A DNA stretch of 64,000 bases from Hyparrhenia diplandra (lineage: Eukaryota; Streptophyta; Magnoliopsida; Poales; Poaceae), in NCBI GenBank assembly GCA_015847255.1, contig JADLZK010007667.1, positions 186,001 through 250,000 on the forward strand. The letters are read 5' to 3'. Positions 46,714-57,639 of this stretch are shown here, piece after piece. The notes under the pieces are model-generated. The model did no database searches, had not been told where the DNA came from, and saw only the letters and a list, made by a program, of their open reading frames with translations. Positions within the stretch are counted from its first letter, which is position 1. The number at the start of each line of letters is the position of its first letter. A program made the position numbers and the translations under genes.

Positions 46714-46878
46714 CGTGGCGCCGGAGGCGGAGGAAGCGTGGGCGGCGGCCGCGAACGAGGGGAGGGGATTGGGGGCGTGGACGCGCTCGCTCGCTCACGC
46801 GGACGAGACGACTTGGTTGGAGTGGATCGTTGTCGCCGCGGGGACGAAGCAAACGAGGAAGAAATAAGAAAGAACCAA

Positions 46879-47175
46879 GGCCTGGTTTAGACGGCTAAAA
46901 ATTGAACCGAATGTCACATCGTATAATCGTAGAAGACGTTTAGTTTGTTAGTGGTAAATATTATCCTACTATACAGTAACTAGGCTCAAAAAAAAATCGT
47001 CTACCATGTATATGTACATCTAAAGTTTGTTAGTGGTAAAATTAGTTACTATTTTTTTAGCTATATTTGACATACATCTAAACATGTGTAATTATTTATT
47101 TTTTTTGTATTTAATGTGATGTAATGGAGAGAAAATGGGAAAAAGGTTAGAAATTTTAGCCATCTAAACAAGGCC
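46879..47175. mobile_element. MITE just upstream of PUX2
   Basis: Left end GGCCTGGTTTAGACGGCTAA; the right end is its imperfect inverse (TTAGCCATCTAAACAAGGCC). CAA lies on both sides (46876-46878 and 47176-47178). About 297 bp, AT-rich. A 3-bp duplication suggests the PIF/Harbinger (Tourist) group. It starts about 165 bp upstream of the PUX2 start codon, so it likely forms part of the promoter. Confidence 0.72.
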
Positions 47176-47399
47176 CAAGTAGCAATAAAAGCAGGCGCGA
47201 TACAGCTTGGTTGTAACGAAATCGTTGTTTTGTGCGGTTGTACTTGTGCCTAGTACTGGGGTACAAACGTACAATACGTAGCTGCCAAGGCATCTTCGCT
47301 AACTGTATGGCGGGCCGCGATACCTTGCTGGGCTGTACGGGGCTGGTCGGTCAAAGCTCGGTAGTGGCTTGGGAATCAAAACGGCCCTTTCTCCGCGTC

Positions 47400-47819
47400 A
47401 CAACACGAATGCACACTCACTCATATGAATAGACGTACGCAAACCCTCACTCACAACACGCACGCACACTCACTCATATGAATACACGTACGCAAACCCT
47501 CACTCACAACACGCACGCACACTCACCCCTATGAGCACCTCCGAAGGACTGAGTACCTGGCAGATCTGGAGATTCTTGAAGTCACCATTGGCGCCTCGTC
47601 GTCGACGGAAACGTCGCTCACCACTAAATACATAACGCCGGTAAATTCTGAGAAATCCCAGGAAAAGGTGCGAGCACTAGGATTTTGTCGTCGACGGAAA
47701 CGTCGCTCACCACTGAATGCATAATGCCGGTAAATCCTGAGAAATCCTAGGAAAAGGTGCGAGCACCAGGATTTGAACCCTGGTGGGTAACGTCCCACTA
47801 GACCATTGGACTACAAGCC
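47400..47819 (-). mobile_element. tRNA-derived SINE with internal duplications
   Basis: On the minus strand it starts GGCTTGTAGTCCAATGGTCT (A box), then GGTTCAAATCC (B box), like the SINE at 28539. A block of about 85 bp, with GTCGTCGACGGAAACGTCGC, is present twice in tandem (about 47598-47682 and 47686-47768). The tail CAAACCCTCACTCACAACAC is also repeated around 47440-47520. Confidence 0.7.
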
Positions 47820-47929
47820 AATTCGCCTTTCTCGCGTTTCTCACATACTACTAGTATAAGCACATCAGAAGCCGGCCCAAAATGTCATTCACAGGTTTTA
47901 TAAGGTTGGGTCATCTCTTAGCATCCGAC

Positions 47930-48718
47930 TAAAGTTGGCAGCAGATCGGATTCGGTGTGGGTATCTGCGGATTTTGGGTTTCGGTTTTTGGTTTTGGTTC
48001 TAGTTTTCACCCATGGATTTTCGGGTTCGGATACCCGAAACTCAACGGGTTTGGGGCGGATGTTGATTTTCACCCGTGGTGCTTCATCGGGCCTCGAAAC
48101 AAACAGCCCATCAAAAGCCTAGCTAAGAACCTAGTATGTAATATGTTGGGATCCTCTCACCCTCGCCCACACCCGTTTCCCTCGACACCTCCCGGTCTCC
48201 CACCCAACGGCACGGCGGCTCGGGTCTCCGAATCCCCAACCCCAACCCCAACCCTGATTCCCAGGACCCCAGCATGCGACAACGACCTTAGTGGCCAGCG
48301 CGGCCGCAGTGCCTCACCCATCACACCTACAGGCTCATGGTGCTCAACTCGGTGGCGGACAACCTCTCGTCGAGTATTGGCCCCGCCCTTGTCCAACAGG
48401 AGCAATTGCCAGCATCTACAGCGTCGCCGCTAGGTCCAGAGCACGCATGCCCTATAGGGGCGGCCTGCCGGCTTGAGCGCATTGCCGACCTCCCCACTAG
48501 GCCTGGTGAATCTAGCAGGTCTATAGGTGGATTTGAGGCTACTGCATGTTCTCGGGTTTCGGTTAATCCAGTTGGTTTTGGGGATTCGCGGGTTTTGATT
48601 TCGAGCATGGATTTTCACCCGAATCGGAGTTCAGGCGGATTCGGGTTTTGCTTTCGGGTTTTGGTTTTAGGTGCCCAAAGACTCCACCCGATCCGAACCC
48701 GACATGTTGCCATCCTTA
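47930..48718. mobile_element. Non-autonomous hAT element
   Basis: A perfect 8-bp direct repeat, CATCCGAC, flanks it (47922-47929 and 48719-48726). The left end TAAAGTTGGCAGCAGATCGG and the inverse of the right end (TAAGGATGGCAACATGTCGG) match at most positions. Subterminal TTCGGGTTTCGG and CACCCG repeats fill both arms. The GC-rich core (48150-48500) has no transposase and may be captured sequence. Confidence 0.83.
48234..48255 (-). other. C-rich run with quadruplex potential
   Basis: Three CCCCAA units and a further CCC lie inside the hAT element, giving four G runs on the minus strand. It is too short to be a telomeric array. Confidence 0.4.
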
Positions 48719-48726
48719 CATCCGAC

Positions 48727-49323
48727 AAAACTTAAGAAATTCATTGTTGGCTTGTTCCTAAGTTGTTGTTTGGTTCAACTTTTGGGATGGTAACAGTAAT
48801 ATAATCAGTTGATGAATCGATAATGATAACTCTGGGTGATGGGCACTATCATTTTGAAGACAGGTTGTTTTCAGAACCTTCTTGAACTATGGGAATAAAA
48901 TTATCATTAGGCATGTTCATCTCTAAAATGAAGGTGTGGCATTAACACGAACATTATACTAGTTATAACGGATGTCCCTTATCGGATTCTCAGTCTTAGG
49001 ATAATGCTTACATCTTTGGCAGTTTTGAGTCGATGAGCTTTCATTTTTACAACATTTTCTTATGTGGCACGCCACATTGCCAGACATGCTGGCGTTCAGT
49101 CAGCACAGGCACGTGAAATCAACTGAAGGTGGGAAAGAACAATTCTCTTCTCTTCACAACGCCTCCAACAACCTCCAAGTCGACTAGGAGAGGTACTCCT
49201 CAAGAGTAACAAGAACTCCGCTGGTCACTGTTGGTATACCTTATAGTATAAAATATAGAGGTTTTTAAAATGAAAATAAGGGCTTAAAATGAATATTAAC
49301 ATAGTATAGGGGCTTGACTAACA
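48727..49323. other. No gene seen
   Basis: AT-rich DNA between the hAT element and the next LTR. No motif is recognised. Confidence 0.5.
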
Positions 49324-50899
49324 TGATTCCACTAGTTTTGGTGATTTATATATTTTTTAGGGATTAAACGGAAAATGCTCAAGAGTTTGCAAGCCCTACG
49401 ACATAAAGACGTATCCGTGACGTAACCCAACGTGGAACCTACACAAGAACATTCTAGAAGAGACCAGAGAGCACCAGAAGGAAGGTGGGGCCCACCTGGC
49501 AGAGCCAGGCGGCGGCCGCCCTGGTAGGGCCCCCTGTCAGCCTCTGCTTCATAGGTCGGTTCACAACCGCCATTAAGAAGAGATCTACACCGTTGCTCAA
49601 GGTCGGTTTGATCCAAGGGCTACCGTGCATCCTCCGGGGCTATATAACAAGACCCCCTGACCCCTGGGTGAAACCCTAATTCATTCTAATTCATTCCAAC
49701 TCCAAGTCATCAAGTCAAGATCCCAAGCCCTAGTTCCACCATATTAGAGCAATAGCTATCTAGGCAAGTTTCTAGAAGAAGTCAAGTATTGTCTTGGATT
49801 CCTGATCGTCAAGAAGTAGCGGGAGCCGAGCTTCTTGTGGCTTCTCTCTTGTATTTGATCTTGTAAGTATTTTGGTTATTTACAATTGCTAAGACGTTGC
49901 TCTATTTAATGATTATATTCTTAGTTATATGTTTCAATGTCTATTATGATTATATATCTAGTATAGCTAGATTGTCTTTATATTCAAGCATGGAGTCGTA
50001 TAGCGCCCACTTAGAGAGCTCCTATGTGGGTGGTCGACAATGTGTAAACGTGGTGTTTATACAACGTTTGCCTGCGACATCACCCTATATTTCCGGGACG
50101 TGTGGTAGATCGTGGATGTGACACTCCCATTGAGTCCTTTGGAGTCCACCCCCCGAATGTAGGGCTAGTTGAACTTTGTTACTATGGTAGGTTGGTTTTG
50201 TTCCTAATCTTCCTTAGTAATATTCACCATGTGTAGATATATTGCTTTCCTGCCATGATTGCTAGGTGTATTGCACTAATCTTAGTATGCATTGACATAT
50301 AAGTAGGAGTAACATAGGAATATTCTGTCTATTCTACCTACACCATCTATTTGCCCTTTTATGACACATTCTAGTGGCATACGATGATCTTTGACTTGGC
50401 ACTTATCATTTATCTTTATTATCTTTCTATGACTTACCCCTGTTCAGAGTAGTTAGATTACATATGGTTATTCTACTTTACCACACTGCATGTGACCTCA
50501 ATCAATCTACCCATAACCTACCCCTTCCTTGTGGAACATATAAATACGATACCGGATAGACTCACGGTGAAGTGCTACAATGAATTATTCTATCGTGCGC
50601 TTGCGGATACCAAATAGATATTATCATTGCAAGAGATTCAAGTGTCATATTAAGAATATCCGTTCACGCATTTCTTTAGCGTTGTGAGCTAGGGTGACAG
50701 ACTAGTTTCGTAGGCAATGCTAGAATGTGTGGTATAGCTTTTGTGCCTATCTTGGTGAGATTAACTCCACCATAGATAATGTTACAGAGTCACACACCAT
50801 AACTAACACCGTCTAACTTTATTAACTCTCCGCTCTGACTTTTATTGGAATGTGAGATTAACTCCACATCCAAGCTAACTTATTAGATAGATACCATTT
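49324..50899 (+). mobile_element. LTR-like segment, relative of 4148-5440
   Basis: Starts TGATTCCACTAGTTTTGGTG. It contains GGTCGGTTTGATCCAAGG, a TATA-like GGGCTATATAAC near 49639, and AACCCTAATTCATTC, in the same order as at 4148-5440. It ends near TTTATACA. CTGGCGCCG follows at about 50904, a start typical of grass gypsy primer sites. No gag or pol was recognised behind it. Confidence 0.6.
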
Positions 50900-50982
50900 A
50901 TACATTTCTGGCGCCGTCCTAAGAGTGGGTCTTAATCCATTCTTTTGGGACCCAGTGCCCACTCCTTGAAACACCTGACGCT

Positions 50983-52681
50983 GAAATCTCATGTTTGGTT
51001 TTGGAAATTGATGATACACTTGTGGTACTAATCCTTTGCTCTAAGTGATGACTTGAGATAGGATTAGATGGATGACAAGGAGCATGATGATCATGAACAT
51101 GGACAACGTCGGTGGACTTGATGGATCGTCAAGCTCGGTGATCTGCTTGAGAGGAACCCGGGAGATCAAGGCAAAGGTATCTTGATAGGGTTTTCCTTTT
51201 AGTGATCAAAATATGATAGAGCGTGTGATCACATTATAGGATAGATAGCCGACTATCAAGAGGGAATGCCGTGACAATCCTTTGGTGAAGTGCTTCTAGG
51301 TCCAATTGACTTGCATATTGCATTTAGGACAATGAGAGCACTAACTTTGATCTTGCCTAACTTATCGACGTGCTAACATTGGTGATAACGTGATCATCTT
51401 GGACGTGTTGGCAACCTATGGCAAGAGGCGAAGCAAGTTTGAAGCAAAGAGCAAAGAAAAAGATGAAGAAGCTGCTGTTCCAGGCCGACCGGACGCACGA
51501 GGTGGTGACCGGACGATCGGCCGGTGGCTCCGGGCCGTGCGTCTCGCGAGAGCTCGCAGCGCCGAAATTGACCGGACGCGTGGCCGAACCCGGGATCGGA
51601 AGCATCCGGTTTCGGACCGAAGCGCCAACCGGACGCATGGAGGAAGCAAAGTGGGCCGAGACCTTGTCGGTAGCGGCCGGAAGCATCGGCCGGACCCGCG
51701 GACTTCGGGCCGGGTGAGTCCGATTGCAAGGCGTCGGCCAATGCGCGAATGCACATTTTGAAGGCCAACGGCTCTATCTCGTGGGAGAGGCTATATATAT
51801 GGGTTTGCCCGGTTTCATGCCCTCTCTCTTGCACATTTGAACACTCTAACTTGCTAGTGAGCTTGTCAGACTCCTCTCCACTCATCTCTCCATCCATAAT
51901 TTGAATTCTTGGTGAGATTGAGAGTGATAGAAGTGCATTGCATTGCTTGGTTGCATCTAGAGCACTTCATCCTTGGAGAAGCCGCAGGATTCTTGTTTCT
52001 CTTGGGAATTTGCCCGGTTCCCTAGCGGCTTGGAGCAAGAGGCGGTGTTGAGCTCGATTGGAGCTTGTTCGAGGCCACACCGGGTGGTGATTGTGAAGGG
52101 TTGAGCCTTACCCCGCGGGAGGTTTGCGAAAGGCGTCACTAGTGGATTGCTCGTGGCTTGTTGGACCCTCTCTTGTGATCGTTTGCTTGAGCTCCCACCG
52201 GGGATTTGGCACCGCCATTGCTTAGCAACCGTCAAGTGAGTGTGTCGCCACAACGGGAGTAGCGTCTTGGCAAGCACGTGAACCTCGGTGAAAAATCATC
52301 GTGTCAACCTTGTTGTGCTTGTTGGAGATTTCTTGTTGATCACGGTGATTGGCTTCCACCTCTACACATCGACGTCGGTATATCGATCACTCCTCCCCCG
52401 TGTATTTACATTGATATATCTTGTGTAGTTTTGCTTAGTCTTGTTAGCTCCTAGTTGGTAATCTAGTTAGAATTGCTTGCTCACTTAGGAGTAATATAGC
52501 GACCTAGCACTTGTGTGGACTTAGTGACTTTAGAATTGCTAGAATTGCTAGGAGGCTTGCATAACTAGTCCGAAGCATTTGCTTATTTGCTACGCCATCT
52601 TATTTACTAACCACCTTGCTTAGTGTTGTTTGTAGAATTTTTAATAGGCTATTCACCCCCTCTAGCCATTAGGACCTTTCA
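50983..52681 (+). mobile_element. Solo LTR, copia-like, nested
   Basis: It starts TGAAATCTCATGTTTGGTTT and ends AGCCATTAGGACCTTTCA. GACGC lies on both sides (50978-50982 and 52682-52686), a perfect 5-bp target duplication. The end with AATAGGCTATTCACCCCCTC is common in grass Ty1/copia LTRs from memory. There is no primer site or coding part, so it is a 1699-bp solo LTR. Its target is the internal region of the element that starts at 49324. Confidence 0.82.
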
Positions 52682-52686
52682 GACGC

Positions 52687-54780
52687 TGCCTCGGTCACCA
52701 TAGCTTTAGTGCACTCGAAGCCATTGTTGCACCTGACGCGCCAGTCGTTGGTTCTATTGAGCCTCTAGTGCACCACCTAACACTGATCTGGCATTGTTCC
52801 TATGTCCATTGTTCTAGGGCTGCAGTTCCTTCGAGCCCCTAGCACATAATGCATCCAGTGAACTTGCTGCCAGCATCCGGTGTTGATATCTTTGTTGTTT
52901 TCAATCTTCTTCTCCTCACCCTTTCTTCCAACTTGCTATCCACTTAATGTGTACCTCTTGTGCACGAGTGTTAGCGTTTTGCAAAAAAAAAAAAATCAAG
53001 GGTTAGGAGTTAGCACACTAGGTCCTAATGCATCGACATGATTGATTATACCTAGTGGCACTTGGTCGAAGTTTCCGAAGTATTTCTCCTCTTAATAGTT
53101 CGGCTATCGATTCTAAATTACTCACACCCTCTATGGTGTCTTGAGTGCAAACCAAAAATGTCCCTATGGTTATACCGTTCCCTTGAGCCATATTTGTTTT
53201 GCTCTTTCTTGTTTTCCAAGTCCAAGCACTTGGTCATCTTTTAGATCATCTCCATGCATCCACCATATGACCACCATTTCTCACTACTTGGCTAGAACAA
53301 TGTCAATCTAATTCACACTTAAGCAAAGAGATTAGTCCTAGGGTTTCATCAATCAGCCAAAACCAAACTAGAGATCTTCATCTACTCATTATAAAGCTTG
53401 ATGGATATCAAAAGCATACGGTGGAAAAGCTCCTTTCATAGCCACTAGGTTTCACACTACACATGCATTAAGCCCACCGAATAATATGTTGCGATGAAAT
53501 TCATCGTTAAGATCCCAAAGCCATCCCAACTTGGCATAACTGATTGGATCTCCATGAGTTGGGAATGTTGATGATAGTCATCAACAATTCTACTAACCCG
53601 TGATATTGGAGAGCTTCCCTAATAATAATAATAAGAATAATAATAAAATCCCGAGGATTTAAATTGCACTACATGTGCAAAAGGGAAAAGCGCACTCATA
53701 ACTAGATCATCCCTCCCGAAGCTTAGGGATGAGTCATTCGTGTTCCTACAAAGGATACAAGGTGACATTTGTGGACTTATTTAGCCCCCTCTAGGCTTGT
53801 TAAATTTTTATGGTACTTGTTGATGCCCTTACCTAATAGAGCTAGGTGGACCTGTTGTCCACTAAAAACTACTATTTCCTCCAAGCTTTATTTACCTGAT
53901 AATCGTAGTATTTAGTCCATTTAAATGAATAATGTTGGTGAGATCATATTGCAAGCTATTGATGATTATCACCTCAATATGGGCATCAAGGTAGAGCATT
54001 CAATACCACATGTCCTCATACAAAATGGTCTAGCTAAATTCTTGATCAAGAAGATCAAGTAGATTACATGGATGTTGTTGCAAAAATATAGCCTACCAAC
54101 TAGAAGTTGAGGCTACATAGTTTTGCAAACTGCAATACTTACCAACTCATGACAACTACATAAGAAAGTAATACCCCTTAGACCTAATGTGTAAGGGGGT
54201 ATTACTTTCATTGATACTAGGTCAACGAAACCCCACTAGAAGTTGGGAGGATGTCCTTAATCAAATATTGAGAGCCTATGACTAGGATCTTCATAAGGCT
54301 CAATATGCTGAATGCATTTCCCAGCATTAGGGAAGATAGGCATCCAAAGGAATGTTGGGAATTGCATGGAATGCAAGAAGCATTCCCCAAACTCACGCAC
54401 TAATGAATCAAACCAGAAGTTCAGAGGATCAAGCATTTGTAAATTCTTATGAAGAGCTGCAAATGAGCTACTAGTTGCCTTCACTTCCAATAGGATGTAG
54501 TTCAACCATTTAAAATAACTTTCTCTTGAAGAGAGTTACATGGACAATGGTGATTGTCCCTTCATAAAGTCTCTGAAGGATTCCTACATTATCCCGATTT
54601 ATGCCAATTGGCACCTCAAAGGACATTGAGGAAGCAATGACTTAATTAAGAATGAATTTGAGATGGAGTACTTTTGTAAAACCAAAATGTCGCTTGAGCC
54701 AGTAGCTTGAGCACCTCCCTAAAGGAGGGTTTATGCACCAGTCTCTGAATTTTCCCATGTTAGGCTGATCCCATGAAATT
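52687..54780. other. Degenerate repeat-like DNA, no gene
   Basis: It continues the sequence interrupted by the solo LTR and then passes into AT-rich decayed DNA. Short frames are broken. TAATAATAATAATAAGAA near 53622 is a short array. Probably old retrotransposon interior. Confidence 0.4.
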
Positions 54781-54784
54781 GATA

Positions 54785-55726
54785 AAGTCCCATTTAGACC
54801 CAAGGATAATGAGGGAGTGTTGGAACCTAAAGCTCCCCAATTGAGCATTATTGTACCTAGCAGACTGCATAGTCCCATTATTGCAGGTGATAAAGTGCAA
54901 TGCTACCCAACCAGAAGATATTGGGTTGGCACTCAAACTATCCTCATGTACCTACAGGGTACCCAAAACCTTGTTCAGTGGTTCACAAAGAACCAAGTCC
55001 CAATCATGGTGGGATATGAGCATAATATAATAGTTGTATGTTCGACCTGCATGATGCCAGCTTCTAGAATGAATAATTATACTTCTCTATGGTGGTCGAG
55101 CTATTTTTTGGCAGTCTGTGAGATAGACCATGGTTGAATTAATCAACCAACCACTCAAGGCGAATCATGATATTTATAGCCACACAAAAATGTGACCAGT
55201 TGTGACAAATGATTAACCACATCCGGTAGTCATGTGGTATACTATCAATTCCCCTATCGTTATCTTTTTGAGATAACGCCGCTATGCTTGGCACAAATGC
55301 ATAAGGCTATGAGATAAGAAAACTTTTCAAGGGTGTATTACTCACAACTCCCCTACCCTATGAGCTCCAGAAGAGCAGGGAGGTAAATACCTTGCAATTA
55401 TATATATGTAAATCCAATAGATTTATTCACAATCTCTATCTACCTCTAGCATCCACAAAATTTTATCCGTGGAATTGGCACAAAGGGTTGCAAGATTCAG
55501 GGGGAGATAACTCCTAATATCATAGCCCATAATGCTGATCCTGGAGATCACAAGTCAGTCCTAGAGACTTATATGAATGAACTAGTCCAAATGGTCGGAT
55601 TGATCCTGAAAATCTGATCCTAAAGATCAACTGTTGTATGAATTTTCCCATTGGGTTTTCTCATGCAAAGTTTTTGTGTAGAGTTTTTAACGAGCCATAC
55701 ACATCACTATAATTGGCTAAGGGGAG
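54785..55726 (+). pseudogene. Decayed end of a Ty1/copia pol region
   Basis: The frame at 54940-55010 gives MYLQGTQNLVQWFTKNQ, close to the YLKGT..LGL block at the start of copia RNase H. Near 55449 WNWHKGLQDSGGD resembles the last residues of copia polyproteins before the 3' LTR. A purine tract, AAGGGGAG, follows at 55719-55726, directly before an LTR. The rest is scrambled by stops. Confidence 0.5.
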
Positions 55727-55994
55727 TGTTGTAAACCAAGTCAAAAAGGCATGTGAACACTTAACTTGGAATGGTGGCCCATTAAATGGAGGTGAGAGAG
55801 AAACTCAATATTTCATACAATGTAGCAAGGAGGAATCATAGGCTCCTTGCTCTATATATATGAGGCACTTTCCTAAGATGTACATGGACAACAAAGAATG
55901 AAATAAAATTAGCTCTCTCTTCCTCTCTACTCTGTGTCTCTATGTGCTCTTGTGCCTATGATTATGTATGTGTGCAAGAAGCCGATTTCTAACA
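55727..55994 (+). mobile_element. 3' LTR of the copia remnant
   Basis: Starts TGTTGTAAACCAAGTC right after the purine tract and ends GATTTCTAACA, with TG...CA borders. A TATA-like CTATATATATGAGG lies near 55851. Length 268 bp. No matching 5' LTR is in the window. Confidence 0.65.
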
Positions 55995-56249
55995 AACACT
56001 AGCTAATTTTATGCTTCAAAGAGTATGGACGCTAAGAATGGAAAGTTGACGGTTAAGGTAGCAACTGATTCACTACTTGCTTCTAATGAGGAGCTCTCTA
56101 CTTTGTGTCTCTATGTGCTCTTGTGCCTATGGTTACGTATGTGTGCAAGAATCTGATTTCTAACAAAAACTAACTACTTTTAGACTCCAAAGAGTATGGA
56201 CGTTGACAATAAGGTAGCAACCGATTCACTACTTGCTTCTAATGAGGGG
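55923..56249. repeat. Tandem duplication across the LTR end
   Basis: Unit 1 is 55923-56093 and unit 2 is 56094-56249. Both start CTCTCTACT, contain TGTGCTCTTGTGCCTATG, and end GCTTCTAATGAG plus G. Unit 2 lacks about 15 bases. The unit covers the last 72 bp of the LTR and about 100 bp of flank. Confidence 0.85.
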
Positions 56250-57639
56250 CTCATGGTTACATATATTAATGCCGGTCAGACCAACCACAATATAGTTAGC
56301 TTTAAATCAAAGACTTGAAATTAAAGGAAAATTAGTTAGCTTACTAATGATCTCATCCAAAAATATGGTGTCCAAATCTCAACATGGGCGGTTAAAGCCT
56401 TTCGATCTGTGAGCACGTTCCGTAAAAAAAGTATTAGTACTAACATAAACTATGAAAAAATAAAATTTGTTATATTAGTTAACTTGATGTTATTTGGTAG
56501 ACTATTGAAATGCTTGTAACAATTTCTAAGTAGAATCACGTAGCTAAAAAGTCTTGTATGTTGTGATTTTTATGATTCACACATCTCTATCCCAATTGAG
56601 TATATCTTGTATCGAGTGAGTTAGAATGTCTTCTCTTTACGGCAAACCATCAAGAAATGGCCAGCTTAAACCTAAGTTCTTCAATAGTGATCTCATTTCT
56701 TTGTGATCGAACCCATGAGGGTCATGAGATACTTATCTTTTACTAAGTAATCCCAATTGTGTGGATATCTCTTGAATTTTTCTACACTACAACTAGATTC
56801 TCCAAGAAATGCACAAAATTTTTGTGTGACAAACATCTCTTTCAATGTTGCACTACTCTTCACACTAGGACATGGATTTATTTGCACAATTCTAAGCAGC
56901 CTCTTGTGAACAAGTAGAACAATTGGATTGGCCCAAACCTGAAAGAAAAACCTCCTTGACAGACCAAAATTGAAAAGTTTGCTTCATTAAATATGTATTC
57001 CATAACTCATATGAATAGTAAAACATACTCTAACATAGTAAAATACACACAACATGGGCTCCCCATCGAAGACATTCACATACATGTTACTTAGATCAAA
57101 ATTTTCAATGATTAAAGCCTCCTTCAGCAGACTTTTCGATGAGATCGCAATATTCCTGCATATGAATGCATAAGCACATATAAGTTGTATATAATTCATG
57201 GAGAGAGAACACATGCCGATGCAAGAGAACTCACATTATCATTTTTTCAATACAGATGTCATGTGACCCTGTTCATCAAACATAAGAGGACTCCCTTGTT
57301 CCTCGAACCAAGACTGAAATGAAACTTGCATTTTTGAAACAACTAATCGCCTAAATTTCCCTACTTGGGTATAGTTATCTAGAAGTGGGATTGCGTTGTC
57401 ATGATGAAAATTTCTCAAGTGAACATATGACTCGATTTGCGACCCCTCTCTTTTTCATATCATCACTTCAAAAGAGTTTGTTAGCATTTTGTAACACTGC
57501 GTGCAGGCCTCTTTGTACCTACTATGCCCTTTCTCATGAATTGAACACATTCAAAACTAGTGATCACCTTACAACCATTAGTTTTATTACCTTTTACATG
57601 CCCAAGTCCATCCCTGATTCCTAGATTTCTACCATCAAT
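56250..57639. other. No supported gene
   Basis: AT-rich DNA. Minus-strand pieces such as SWFEEQGSPLMFDEQGHMTS (near 57250-57310) look protein-derived, but stops break every frame. Probably transposon interior continuing from the right. Confidence 0.4.

Noticed and set aside
48234..48255. Telomere-like repeat
   Set aside because: Only three CCCCAA units, inside a hAT element; the plant telomere unit is CCCTAAA.
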